From contig JH720387.1 of assembly GCA_000231825.2 (NCBI GenBank), positions 186,001 to 250,000 of the forward strand: DNA of 64,000 nt. The letters run 5' to 3'. Position numbers and translations under genes: made by a program. Each line of letters starts with the position of its first letter. The first letter of the stretch is position 1. The DNA comes from Tetrahymena elliotti 4EA (taxonomy: Eukaryota > Ciliophora > Oligohymenophorea > Hymenostomatida > Tetrahymenidae). A model generated the notes under the pieces. The model ran no database searches. It saw only the letters and a list, made by a program, of their open reading frames with translations, and had not been told where the DNA came from. Positions 12,184-25,598 of this stretch are shown here, in pieces.

Positions 12184-15100
12184 ATGAATAGATAGATATT
12201 TTACTTAATTAAGTTTGCCCTCATCACATACATATAAAAGATTTTTTAATTTAAAAAAAGTATCACCCAACAAATACTCTAAAAGTGAAAAATACTGTAT
12301 ATGAGTTTATTAATGAATCAACATAGACAATATCAAATAATTGCTTACAATATACAATAAACTACACTGATGCTACGAAAACATCTCAAATGTTTAACCT
12401 CTAGCAATATCCTTTAATTATAATAATCTCTAAAAACTCTAGTTAATCAATCAATTATCCTGCCAACTCATTGTATCAAAATAGTAACAAACCAAAAAAA
12501 ATATTAAAAAAACAATTAAATTAATCAATTTTTAAATTATGCAAGAATAAAACATTTCTACAAAAATAAAATCTCAACAATTTATTTATTTATCCTAAAT
12601 TATTATATTTTCTATTTGTATTTCTTTTCTATATTCAATGAACAAAGTATCTCTAAAATAATCTTACCAACCTATAATAATCCAAATTTAATTAATTTAC
12701 TTAGCAAATTAATGTCATATTTTGTCAAAGATAAATTATGCAAAATATTGGGGTTTTTTTATTATTTAATTTACTAGATGAATTATATTACTAATTTTTT
12801 TCTTTGATTATTCTCTTCGTTATTAACTTACACCCTTTATCTAATATTTTGAAAACATTAAATTAATTCCTTTATTTACCAATAAAAGCTAATAAACTAA
12901 TTTTAAAAATTTATCTCTTCAATAGATTCCACTTTAATTATTCTTTCGTTTCACTCCAATTGAATAGATTCTTTTATTAAATTTTAAGTGGGTAAAATTT
13001 ACTCTGTAATTTTAGCTCATTTATAGCCATACCACGCTCCTTTATTTGAATACTTTTGCAGTATTATAAATAAATAAATTTTCTTTTGATTCCATCACTT
13101 ATGAATTTTTTCCCAAGATATTCTTACTCAATCAAGCAGCACCAAAAACTACTAAAAATTCAAAAAAGAATAAGATATCAATTCAAATTAACTTTTAAAA
13201 AAAACATGTTTTTAGGATATTTTTGTTTAAAATCACTTACTTACAACTTTAAATTATCCATCCTAACAATAAGAAAAATAAGTTCTAAAATAGAATTTAC
13301 TATTAATAGAAGAGAAAAAAGCAATAAATTTTCAAAATCTTTTTGATTATTGATAAGTTCTTTTTAAAAATGAAAGAATGTAACATAAAACAAATTAATC
13401 AAAAGAAGTTGTTTTAAATTAATGGTCAATAACATTCATGAATGTGAATAAAAAAAAATCGAATGTTTAAAACAAGAATATTAATTGATAAATGAATAGT
13501 AAGTTTTTCCACAAATATATTATTTAGCTTGATTACATTCTCAACTTACACTTAGTAAATTAAGAAAACCGAATATTTATTTTCTTTGATAGCTATGTAA
13601 AATCTCTTACTCTTGCTCAAAAACGATTTATATAATTACTCTAAAAAAATTGTAATCATATGGAAGAGATGTTCTTTTTTATTATGGAAGAATATTTTAA
13701 AAAATTAAAATCTAAATCTAAGATTTAGCCAGATTGATCTAATATTTATTATGTTTAAAAAAATTCTTAAAAAATCAAAGAATATTATAAATGCTTATAT
13801 TGAATATTTTATAGTAGTTTTTTTGAAAAATTACTTTGGTCATTGAAAGACTTTTATTATTTTCAATTAATCTTCCATTTTAAGTATATTACATATCATC
13901 AACTAATATTCTCTCATATTTGGTACTTAAGCGGAAAAAATAAAATTGTAATTATCAAATTTCTAATCAAAATTTTTGTTTCTTAGTCAAAGATTCCTTC
14001 CATATTTATTTAAAGATTCATTAATATACATAAAATAAGCATAAAAACAAACTAAAATTCTAACCCTAAAACATAATAATCCTTTAAATTAAAATAAACA
14101 AATATAACTATGACATTATTTTGGGTTACTCACCAAATAAAATTTATTTTTAACTTGCAACCCCCATTTTTAAGTAGAGCAATAGAGCTTGGAATAAGAA
14201 TAGTTGAATAATTATTTAAAGAAGAGGGTTAGAATTTTATTTAATTCAGAATAAAATAATAAATTTTAAAGAATAAATACTCAAAAAAAACCATTTTATT
14301 ACTCTAAAATATTTCAATTTTTGAATAAAATGTAATTTAGTAAATAATCAACATAATCATAGAAATAAAAATATTTCCTGACTCTTTTTATTCAAAGAAA
14401 TATTAAATATCTAATTTACAATTTATAAAACAAAAGCTACTTTTCATTCTGTAATTTAAATTTGAAAAGTAAAATAAATAAAATAGCTGTTTACTAATTT
14501 TTATGAATTTATTTTATTATAAATATGAAATTTAACAGAAAGCAATTTCATTAATAATTATTACCATTAAATTTGATTTGATAATTTTAGTTTTATTACA
14601 TATTTTTGTAGTTGACATTTTGAATTTATTTAAGATACTTTTTAAAATGTCTTTAGGTATTAAAACTATTAAATCAAGCTATTTATTGTATTTTTGTTTA
14701 AAATCTAAGGTTTAACTGAATAATGATTATGAATTAAAATTAAGTAATATTATTATTATTAGAATAAAACCCTTGTTATTTGTTGGCTCAGTAGAACCAG
14801 AGATTAGAATTTGTTTATACTGTGAGCTTCATATTCAAATAAACTGTAAATTTTAATTTAAAGCTTTTTAAATATTTTTAAACAAAAAATGGCTTAGTTA
14901 GAGAAAAAAAATATATCTATTTTTTATTTTGAAACATGCTCTTTAATATTTTGTCTTTATTTAGATTTTATAATTAAAGTTAAATTAATAAAATAAGCCA
15001 AAAATAATTTATTTTTCCTGTAAATTAAATTTCAGATATTAAAAAACAACAGAATTGTTAATTATATATATATATAGTACCCTAGGGTACTGCCTTTTTC

Positions 15101-17574
15101 AAGGCTACATACAAATAGAATACATATGCAGAGTATTTATTATTAAATTTTTTAATTTTACTTCAATAAACTTTTTTGATTTGAAATAAATATTTTTGTT
15201 AAATAACTTTTAAAACATAGAGGCATATTTGAAGATTAAAAAATTAGATTATTTTAATTTATTTTATTAAATTAATCAATTATCTTCACATTTTACTTCA
15301 ATTACAATAAGTTTTTATTTGATAATTTTTGTAATTTTATTTTGTTTAACAAAAAAAAATATTGTTTTAATTTGAAAAAATAGGAAAATCAGTGTATCTT
15401 AGAGTTAAATAACTTTTGAAAAGCTTACTTCTTAAAAAATTAATAAAAGAAAATAAAATAATGACAAATCTTGTTTATAAAATAAAATTTTTTAAATATA
15501 AAACAAGAACTGTAAAAATGCACTATTTTTAAATATTTAAAATAACTAACTATCTTTTAATGAGTATTGAATATGGTTTTGAAACTTTTTTTAAAAATCG
15601 GTTATTCTAAACCTCAAAAATTAAAAATTTATTTAGAATGTTTAGAATCATTTTTTTAATAACATTTCTATAAATTAAGAGATCATGTTTGTTTATATAA
15701 CCATTAAAATAGTTTGTAAGAAAAGAATTTGAAGTAAATTACATAATGAATAGCTTTTTTCAAGTAAATATTTGAAAAAATTAAAAAAATGTGCTTTGTT
15801 CATTTTTGGAAAATATAATTTTAATTCCAAATGTCCTAAATAAACAACATTCTTTTTCTCAAAATAAATCTTAGCAGCAGCATGCCACTGAAATAACAAC
15901 ATTTATTGTTTTATTTATAAAAATATGTGTAAATAAGTATTGATGCAGAATAAATTACATTAGAAAAATAACTTTTAAAAACTTTTTCTAATTTAACAAA
16001 TGATATCTTTTAAAATTTTGTTTGATTGATTTATTAATCAAATATTTTTTCATTGAAAAAGAGTTAATTTTCTTTTTATGTTTAATCAAAATCTATCCAA
16101 ATAAAATCTATATTCTGTGTAAGTAGTTTTTTTAGATTAATTTAAGACAAATTATTAAATTACTTTAGATTTTTAAATAAAATTAATCTTAAAAATTTTC
16201 AAGACACAACAACTCTATGAAACTGCCATTAATTTTGTTAATATGAAAGTATATTTTTACAAAATGCTTAAAAAATAAAGTATCCCATATAAATTAAATT
16301 AATTTTTGTACTAAGATTTAGTAAAAAAGAAGCAAATAATACATAAATATTTAAATAAAATATTTTTGAGATATAGTAATTTAAATAATGATTTCAGATT
16401 AAAAATTTAAAACAAATTATTAGGATATTTCTTTATTTCTATTAAAAAATCATTTTCAAAAAATATGAATGCTTAAAAATTTAATTAAGAAAATATGAAA
16501 TGAAAAACTGATAAAAATTTGAATGTCGATCTTAGTTAGAAATGAAAAAATTTAGGCTTGCTCTAAAATAATTAGTCTATCTTAAAAATTACTCCTGCAA
16601 AATTAATTTGTATTATTTTGTAATTTCTACAATCAATAGTTATTTTTCTATAAAATAAGACATCAAAAATCATTTATTAATTTTAAAGATTTATTTAATT
16701 GAAAATAATTTGAAATTTGCAAACAAGAAAAAAATTTCAAAATAAATTTGATAATGATATTGTATATTTTTTTAGTTCTTCTAACTGATTTATTTATTTC
16801 GCCTAAAACTAATTTTATCTTAGATGATTTCCTTCTAAGGTATTTTTAAATAAATTTGAAGTATTAGATTTTAAGGATATTTAAATTTTTCTTTTTCTTT
16901 TTACTTTACTCTAAGATAAAGTCTCTTGTAACTATTTTTATTTATCTTTTTACCTATAATTATATAATTTTTTACAAAGAAAAAATTAATTCAAATAAGT
17001 TAAGCTTACATTATTTTTTGTAGTAATTTGTTAGATGTTGCTTTCTATATTTGATAAATTTTATGCTTTGAAATAGTTTTTACTCTCATTATTTTTCAAA
17101 CCCTATTAAGTATCAAATAATTTCTTTTTAGCTATAGTAAAAATTGTAAGAAAGGGAATAATTTATCTTTTTTCAAAAATTTTGTTTGTTTAAGAAATTG
17201 TTTATGATAATTTTTCTAATTAAGTTTTTTTCTTTAAAATTCAGTAAGTACTATAACAAATTCAAATAAGCAAATTGTACTATTATTGCTAAAGTAAAAA
17301 TCAAATACTTTCTAATCTTACAAAAGTTATTTCTTTTCTTAAATTAAATTTGCTTCTTTATTTTTTTTCAAATCTGAGAGAACAAATTTATTTTTCTTCA
17401 TTTCAATAATGTTTACATTAATAAATTAGTAAAAAATTTTTCTTGACAGACAGTATTTTAGATAACTAGCGAATAACAAGTTTTCAAATATTTTTATAAG
17501 AAGAAGCATCGTTAAATTAAATTATTATCCTGTATATTCATTTAAGTAATTAAATTGGATATAATAAATTTATC
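12184..17574. other. AT desert, 5.4 kb
   Basis: Read on both strands. It contains only short chance frames and long A/T runs, plus the palindrome at 15076-15105. Two small ORFs (13086-13346 plus, 15648-15902 minus) were considered and not accepted. Confidence 0.55.
15076..15105. repeat. 16-bp perfect palindrome followed by a small hairpin
   Basis: AGTACCCTAGGGTACT (15076-15091) is its own reverse complement and is preceded by an (AT)n run. It is followed directly by GCCTT-TTTC-AAGGC (15092-15105), a five-base-pair stem. Both are GC-rich islands in a region with almost no G or C. Function is unknown; a binding site, element terminus or structured RNA are all possible. Confidence 0.6.
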
Positions 17575-18204
17575 ATGGTATCTATGTATTTTTTAAAGAA
17601 ACAAATTTTTGAGGTATCTGAAAATTAAATCTTTTATATTTTCAAATTGTATGGATTTTATAAAAAGAAACAAACTACTTTCTTAAAACTGAGAATGAAT
17701 CTAAAGAAAAAGACAAAATATAATTTATATTAGATATTTTTTAAGAAAATAGATTTCCTAATTTATTTCGATAATTACACAATAAATAGAATAAATTTGT
17801 TTAAGAATACGACTATAAATTTAAGAAGATAAATATTTTTAGGGAGTTTATTCTAAGTGTAAGCAAGAAGCAAATAAATAAAAAAAGCTCAAAAAAAATA
17901 ATAAAAAGTTAGTTAATTAATATTGTAGATAAAAATAAAGCAGGAATTAAGATTTGAGTAACATAATACTGAAGTAAATTAGTTGGGCTTCTTTTAATAA
18001 AAGAGTAGTAAAAAGAATAGATCAATCAAATTTGTTAGATATGAGTCTTTTAGATATTTTCAATATTAAAAAAGATTAAAAGATACAATCAAAGATAAGT
18101 AAGTAAGAAAATTTAGGCAGGCCAGTTTGAATATATAGAAAGTTTTTATAATTTATTTATCTTTAATTAGGTTCTTAATTTTTTTTTATTAATATAAATC
18201 TTGA
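17575..18204 (+). CDS. Doubtful ORF, basic 209-residue protein
   Basis: A TGA-free frame from ATG 17575 to TGA 18202. The product is very basic, Lys/Gln/Phe-rich, with a stretch reading KNRSIKFVRYESFRYFQYQK near its C-terminal third. A second, overlapping frame (about 17698-18128, no ATG) reads equally protein-like (LSNIILKQISWASFNKR), so at most one is coding. Because only TGA stops in this code, frames of 200 codons arise by chance in AT-rich DNA. The slightly higher GC of 17830-18150 is the only other support. No homology is recognised. Confidence 0.2.
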
Positions 18205-18655
18205 AATATTGGAAGGCGTTTATAATTTCAGAATTCAGATTGTAACCATCAAATTTATTACAATTATCTCCGCAAATTTTTGATGGTTAAATATAAATAA
18301 TAACTTACTAACTATTTTAAGTGATAAAAGATGCATAAAATAGAAGTGAGTAAAGAAACTATTCATTATCTAAATTATAAATTAATGCATACATAGAAAA
18401 TTTCATAGACTGAATGCATTTGGGAAATGACTAATTAGATTTAAATCAGAGTTGAGTAGGAAGGTTTTTTGATAATATTAATTGCTTTTGCAAATACTAG
18501 ATTCTTATAATCAAAAATTATTATCAAAATTAAATAATCTCCAAAACAAACAAAATCAAAAAAAACAAAAATAATCAAATAAGAAAGTCTTACACAATAT
18601 TAAAATAATTGCTTTTACTTTTTTAGATTTACAGAGCCTTAAAAATATTTAAAAA
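18205..18655. other. 5' flank of the PP1-docking gene
   Basis: AT-rich. It may include a 5' UTR intron ending at the TTTTTTAG near 18626, 30 bases before the ATG. No separate gene is supported. Confidence 0.4.
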
Positions 18656-20347
18656 ATGAGTTTATTAAAAGATTCCAGCGTCTTCAAATCTTCTGGATAG
18701 CTACTGTTAGCTAGTCCATCTTCTAGCCTTTAATTTGTTAAATAAGATAATCAAATACCAGGTTAGAATTATTTTTTAAGACCATCAAGTAGGGGATCAA
18801 TTCACCCAAGATAACTTTTTATCTCTTAATAGGCACAACAAGGTTAAATGATTAAGTAGTAAGCGTAAGAAAAAACTTCTTTCCTTCCAAATTTATCACA
18901 ATAGCTCAATAATAGTAGCAGCTAGCCTTAATAATTTGCTTCAAGAAAGAATTCTTTGATAGCTAAAAATATGAACTCTGAACAGCTAAAAGATTGGTTG
19001 ATTGGTAAATAACCTTCTCTATAAAAAATTGTGTCTGATGAGAAGGATCAAAATAAACTAGGTTTTAATGCAAACAACAGCTAAATATAATTCAGATCTT
19101 CTTTTTATAAAAATGATTTCTAAAAGAGAGAAAATAATAATAAAGCAATAAGTAATATTGCAAATGATTAAATCACATCTTAAAATTAGGATAGTTAACC
19201 TGTTAATTAATTTTAAGAAAGATCTTCTGTTCGTAGAACCTAGCGTCGTGCTTAGAGTGATATAATATTTCAACGCTAATCAGAAGACTCAAAAAATAAT
19301 CAAGTGTAAACTATTTTTAAAAATATCTCATAGAACAAATAAAACGAAGAAAATTCCAACTAGCCATTAGAATAAAATGGAGAAAATGAGCAAAAAACTT
19401 AAACAAAAGTAATAATCCGCAAAAGAATTAGAATGCCTTCATATAATCCTACTAACCCAATAGATAGTTTATTCAATCAATAATAAAACTAAAACCAATA
19501 ATCAGAATATTAACAATAAAAAGAGGCTGGATTGTTAAAAAATATCAGCTAAACTAATTAAAGACCTCTAGAATTTACTAATTAATAATAACCTACAGAA
19601 GAAGAATAAAATTTTAGATCAACTTTGAGTATGTTCTAAAGCCCTAATAAGAATAATAGAGTAGAATTCTCCTCTGCAGAGCCTTCACCAATGAAAAAGC
19701 CTGCTTCCATGACTAGCTTAATGGATACTTCATCAACAGGATTTCATAAATTTTAAATAAAAAATTTGATAAACTCAAACATTTCAAACACAATAGCTAT
19801 TCCTTAATTGTAATCCACAAAAAACCTTACTTAAAGATAAATTCTTTTAAAGGACTTACAAAATATCACAGATTCTAGAAAATTGCTTGAGATTTCTAGC
19901 AATAATAATGCTTAATTTAACACAAAATTGGGGTCCTCGTAAACGTTTTAGAATGATTAATTAAATTAATAATTAGGAAAAAAGCTTACTATTTTTAATT
20001 CTCCTAACTCAAGCTCTTCTTCACCACTAGATGAAATGCTATCAACTTCTAACTCTACGAGCTCTTAGCAAAATCTTCCTTTAATTAAAAATAGACAAGT
20101 TAAAAACATTTCCCTACAGCATATTGAAATGCCATCAAAATTATAAATTCATTCAACTGTTTCCAAATCTTCTGTCATTCAAAGCGTTTGGGGAAGTTCT
20201 TCCAATATAGATCAACATATTGAATAAAGCTAGCTCCAACCAAAAGGCATTTTAAAAAATAAAAGGGACTCATCAAAAGCTAAAAAATAAGTTGTTTTTG
20301 ATAAGACTCTTCATATATTTGAGCTTGGCTAAAACTAATAAGCATGA
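18656..20347 (+). CDS. Ser/Asn/Gln-rich disordered protein with C-terminal PP1-docking motifs
   Basis: Single exon of 563 residues starting at an ATG in A-rich context (AAAAAATG). The body is Ser/Asn/Gln/Pro-rich with scattered basic patches (VIIRKRIRMPSYNP near residue 250) and looks disordered. The last 35 residues are different: GILK at 531-534, then KKQVVF at 543-548. These match the paired [GS]IL[RK] and [KR]x(0,1)[VI]{P}[FW] docking motifs by which many regulators bind protein phosphatase 1, in the usual order (SILK before RVxF) and with a short basic linker rich in Ser. An inhibitor-2-like or scaffold role toward PP1 is inferred; the substrate and location are unknown. No enzyme domain is seen. 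The motif reading is strong, the biological role is inference. Confidence 0.75.
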
Positions 20348-20372
20348 TCAACTTTATGATAGATAAATTCTT

Positions 20373-20394
20373 TAATTAATTAATTAATTAATTT
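20373..20394. repeat. (TTAA)n simple repeat
   Basis: About five and a half tandem TTAA units just after the stop of the PP1-docking gene; self-complementary. Confidence 0.8.
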
Positions 20395-23300
20395 ACATAT
20401 AACTAAATTATATGCAGCGTATGAGCTGAACATAAAAAATCCTTTAGTTACATAAAATACTTTGAAAGGAGTATTAAATATCATCTAAATATTGAACTTA
20501 TTCACTAATTAAATACTAAAAATAAACTAAGACATTTTCCACTTCTTTTCTAATCTTACTACCTAGCTATTTGCAAATCACTCCATTAATTAACAAATTA
20601 TATTTAAAATAAAAAATAGTTCTAATTTAAAATATTACTAATATAGAAACTATTATCGCTAAAAAATAATACAATAAACTTAATATTACATAAAATAGTA
20701 TTGCTGAAATTATATATTACATTAAATCATCTCTTAAATTATAAATAATTAACTACTTAACACCATTAATTATTATATTTAGTTTTTTTCGAAAAATATT
20801 TGTTTAAATATTTGGTTTACATCTGATTTCTTTTTATCCCATATAAAATTCAACCGATTGCTGGTTACAAAAGAATAAATCATAACATTTAAATGTAAAT
20901 TAAATATCAATCACTTTTAATCAACTTATTATGTTTTTTTTTAAATCTTGAAAAATCCACAAATGTATGGACAAAAACTAGATTCTAATAAATTATTGAA
21001 TGATTTTATGTTGTCTAAAAATTGAGTTAGGTGAGATAAGTAGATTCATGTGTTGAAAAAAGATAATTTTAGTGTTTTAAGTTCTTTGATTATTATAATA
21101 ATTTATTAACATTCAAGGAAATAGCAAAAATTTAAACAAATATTACTTCAGTAATAAAAAAATTAATTATTATCATCATTGCTTATTATAGCAATAGTAA
21201 TCATTGCTTAGACATATTCTAATGAACCAAAATTAGAACCCGTTAATTATAAATTTATACAAATAAAATTTTCTCAATAAGGTTTTTTCTCTTTATGATA
21301 AAACTTAAAAATCCGACATCAAAAATATCTGTTTTCTTTAATAGTGCATGATTTATTTTGGTAAAAAATATTGATATTTTTTGAAGTATTTATGCTAATT
21401 TTCAAGCAACATAAAATATTAAGATTCTACCATTTATAATATCAAATAAAAACTTGTATTTGGATAAATAACTTATTTATTTATTTATTTCCTCTTAACT
21501 TTTACTATTATTTATGTTCTTCTGGAATTTAATCTTAAAAACAATTAAAAATATATTTTGTTTATAAAGGTATTAAATAGAAAATATGTTTTGTTACATT
21601 AAATTTGTTACAAATATTAGTTACTATTCTTTTTCTCATACTTTTAAATCTTCATAATTTTTACTTTAATAAATGTTTAATGATCTTTAATCATTATTAA
21701 TTTAAAAAAAGCTACTTACTCTGGGAAAGAAAAAATTATAATTATGTCATTCTTATTATCAATCTAAAATTTTAGATAGAAAATTTATAACTAAACAAAC
21801 TCTAATCGTATCATTTAAAAAATAGATAAATCTTAATTAATATAATATCTCAATTAATTGTTTACTAATTCATTATTAAACAAATGATATTAAATCAATT
21901 TTCTATTTCATTCAATAACTTTAAAAGAATTCAATTTAATTTTTAAGAAATTAAATTAAAATCATTTTTTTTGAGATGGGTTTGCACAAAACTTTAATAT
22001 TGAATATACCAACTAAATAAATTAAATTCTTTTTGTTTAAATTAAATTTTTTAGATTAAGATGTTCAATAATATTCACAAAACAATAATATTAAGAAGTG
22101 ACTTTAAATTTGAAAATATTTAATTTAAAAATAAAAATATTGAATCTTAATATTCTTTTAAATATTTCTCCTTGTATTAATATTTTAATTTTAAATAGAT
22201 TTTACTAAAAACTAAAAGAAAAAACTAATTTTTTTAATAGATATAATAAGGCAAGATAATTCAATGAATTCTTTATATGTTATCAAAACTTTAGTAAATA
22301 TAATGTAAAATATTTATTTGTTAAAAAAGAATATCTAAGATATAGATAGATATTAGGGTTATTTTAGAATTTTGATTTTCTAAAAAGATTTATTATTGAT
22401 AATTAATTTTTTTTAATATTCTCTAACACTATATTTATTCTTTTTCTCCTGCTAAAAAGACTTATTCACAAAATTTTATAATCATAATAGTTATTTTAAA
22501 TTATTGAATATGTTTAATAGCTCTATTCTTTTAAATTCTTTTAATTAAATTGAATTCCTATTTTCAGTTAAATTTTTCTGAATATCCTTGTACTTTGAAT
22601 TTCCATTATTAGATTTTTATGTTTAAACAATAATAAAAATACCTTTTCACATCTCTATTTTAGAAGTACCAAAATAATATTTCTGATTAGTTTTCTGGAA
22701 TATTTTTAGGTTCTCCTTAAATTATTTCTAATTAATATCATAATTAATTTTAATATATAATGACAATTTTAAACTTAATCCTTAAGAAAGAGATTTTTTT
22801 CTTAGATAAAATAATTTTTAAACTTAACTATCTTATTAAAATTTAAATTAAAAAATTTCATTAAATTTGTTTACTCTTTTATTCTTTGCTGCTTAGATCG
22901 ATTTTTCATAATAAAACGCCTCACTTTTTTTTCTAATTAATTCACTTTCTAATAGTATTTTAGAAGATAACCTTTAACTACATCCTAAGTTTTAAATGAA
23001 AATATCAATCATAAAAAATTTATTAGAAATATCAAAACCAAAGAATTAGTTTTGTTTTTGTTTCCTAAAAACACTATTTTAGATAGATCAAAAATTTTTA
23101 AGTTTGAAAAAATTAGAGCAATTTCTTTTATTAAATTTGAAAGCAAATAAATACAAAAATGAATAATAATAGACTTATTGATTAAATGACTCATATTCTA
23201 CCAAGATAATGTTTAAATTATTTGGTGTTTACTTTTGTTTAATAATCTAAATTTTCTTCTTCTCCTTTTTTTTTATTCATGTTTTGAGTAAATTTAGTTA

Positions 23301-23543
23301 TCAGAACAAAATAAAAAAAGTATTGATTAAATAGAATACATTAAAATTTGAAAGAAATATCAATTTGGAGTTTTGTAAATATATAATTTAAGGATGGAGA
23401 TATTCTATTAGTGCTAAATAATTATGTAATTAAATTGTTTTAATATTACAAACTATTTTTTTTTAAATTAATTATTTTATGAAATTTAATTTTAGAATAA
23501 GTAAAAAGTTGAGTGGTAAAAGTTAGACGAAAATGAATGTATA

Positions 23544-23557
23544 ATATATATATATAT
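23544..23557. repeat. (AT)7 microsatellite
   Basis: Seven AT units about 145 bases downstream of the sugar porter stop codon. Confidence 0.8.
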
Positions 23558-23701
23558 TTCTGCAATGAAATATTAAGTGAGTGAGATATAAAGATATTTT
23601 GGAAAGATGAGGTTTTTATTTTTAAATTATTTATGTGTTTTTAATTTTAGTATCATTTTTTTCGAAAAATAATTATTTGTTTTGGATAGTTAAATTGTTT
23701 T

Positions 23702-25598
23702 TCATGCAGCGTTCATTTATTCTGGTTATTTTTCTTTTAAGCTTACTGCAGGCTTATTGCAGAATTCTCTATAAATTTCGACTCTGCTCTTTCCTTTGGT
23801 TTCAATGAATTCTTTATAGTAGTAAATAAGGAATAAGAAAGTTATGACTGCAAAAATAGCAAAAGTACCACCAGCTTTTATACCTTAGGCCATGTAAGGG
23901 AAGACTATACCAATAACAAGAGTGAAAATCCAAAGAACACATGTATTAATTTGTAAAGCCTTTTATTCCAACATTTCACCTTGATAAGCCCAGACTAAAG
24001 GTCCTTAACTCAAAGAGAAGGATATTAAAAATAAGCAAATAGCTAAGAAACTGGGAATGAATAAATCGAAAGATAAAAAGATAGCAATCAAGGCTAATGA
24101 AATGACTAAGACAACAGTACCCCAGAGCATCATAGGTCTTCTTCCTTTCTTATCAACAATAAAGACACTAACAAAGCAAGCAAAGAATTGAATGAATCCC
24201 AAAGCAATAGTATAGTAATAGGCATTGTCAGCTTAGTCGGCGTCTTCGAAAATTTAGTTAGAATAGAAATTGACACCATTGATGCAAGTTAATTGTTATC
24301 CGATACACATTAAAAGACCTAATAACCATCTTCTATTAAAACTCTATTTAGCATAGTTTTATTCATCAGAACCAGCTGATAAGTCATCGCTAGCACTGTG
24401 TTCATTCTTTTATTATTTGTTGGTAGAAGAAACTTCAGAATTAGTAGCTGGGTTTGCATTTTGAGCATTGTTTTCTACTTTTTCTATGTCAACCTTGGCA
24501 GCAGAACTGGTTGTAGTGGCATTGACTTATTCTTTAATTAAATTAATTTGAATTTCTATTTCAGATTCATCTTTGTAAATGCTTCTAAGGAAATTCTTTA
24601 AATCATCAAGCTTTCCTTATTTGTATAATTCACAAGGAGTATCATATCTGAAGAATAAGGTGAAATTGATGAATCTCAAAATTGTGAAGATAACAGGGAA
24701 GCCAACAATAATTCTCCAATTGACCTAGACATAAATTAAACGATTTTTAGATTAATATTTTAAAAAGTATCAAATAGAATTGATAAATGTGTATTGCGAT
24801 AAAGAAATAATTACCTAATTGTCATAGGTGGGATCATCAATCAATTCTTACTTAGTAGGAAGAATCAAACCAAGTAAATAAACAATGCAAATACCGAAGC
24901 AAACGCAGAGTTAATTAATGCAACCAGTTACACCTCTTAATTAAGTAGGAGATATTTCAGCAATGAATGAGGAGACATAAGTACAATTTAAACCGATGAT
25001 TAAACCAGCAAGGAAACGACCAACTACTAAATTTGCAATATGAGTGTCAACAAGTTATATGATACAGGCAATAATAGTCAAGAGGTCAAGAAGCATAGAA
25101 GCTTTACGTAAGTTATTCTTGAAAATCTTCAAGACATTGACAGCAACTGGGGCAGAGATAATGCAACCAGCTGCAAGAGAGCTTGTAATAATTGAAGGAT
25201 AAAGAGTGTCTTTATCAGTCCCTCTCCAACCATTCAAACTGATGATAACTATTTTTTAATAAATTAAGAAATTATTTAATGTCATATTTTAAAATTAATC
25301 AATAAATTTGTCTGTTTATTTTAAGTATTTTTTTAATTGGATAATTAAGAAGAGGACATATTCCAATTTTTAGAATATTCTTTGATTAATATGATTAAGG
25401 AATAGATAGATTATTTGCTTTATTGAATTTCTTTAACTGTGCAGAAAATTATTTTAATGATTTGAAAGGAATAAATTTTTTACCTTGAGAAGCAGAGTTG
25501 TAAGTGGAAATGTTATAACCAAAATAGAGACTGGCTAAGCAAATGTTTGTAGCCATAGCAAAGACTTTAGGCTTATTGATGTTAATTTATCTATCCAT
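23702..25598 (-). CDS. MFS sugar porter (GLUT/SLC2-like)
   Basis: Exons 25598-25484, 25248-24815 and 24724-23702 (introns 235 and 90 nt, phases matching) give 523 residues. Hallmarks of the sugar porter family are present: GRFLAGLIIG with a downstream EISPTQLRG in the first half (TM4-5 loop), QQLTCINGVNFYSNQIF at 326-342 (TM7), VDKKGRRP after TM8, GPLVWAYQGEM in TM10, and ETKGKSRVEIY after TM12, matching the PETKG motif. It should carry hexoses or related polyols across the plasma membrane or a vacuole. The central cytoplasmic loop is about 105 residues, longer than the roughly 65 of GLUTs, because of an Ala/Asn/Ser/Gln-rich insert at about 250-308. The substrate cannot be read from sequence. 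Confidence 0.92.

Larger units (their letters stand above)
20348..23701. other. AT-rich intergenic region, 3.4 kb
   Basis: Between convergent genes. Only A/T-rich sequence and simple repeats (TTAA repeats at 20373-20394, (AT)7 at 23544-23557) were seen; no gene could be supported on either strand. Confidence 0.6.

Noticed and set aside
13086..13346. 86-codon plus-strand ORF ending in TGA
   Set aside because: No Gln codons of TAA/TAG type, no similarity, extreme Lys/Phe/Ile composition as expected from AT-rich noise; kept only as a remote possibility.
15648..15902. 84-codon minus-strand ORF (contains HAAAKIYFEKK)
   Set aside because: Isolated in a desert, no recognised family; the short GC-rich start is suggestive but not enough.
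23009..23194. 61-codon minus-strand ORF
   Set aside because: Ile/Leu/Lys/Asn noise in an intergenic desert.
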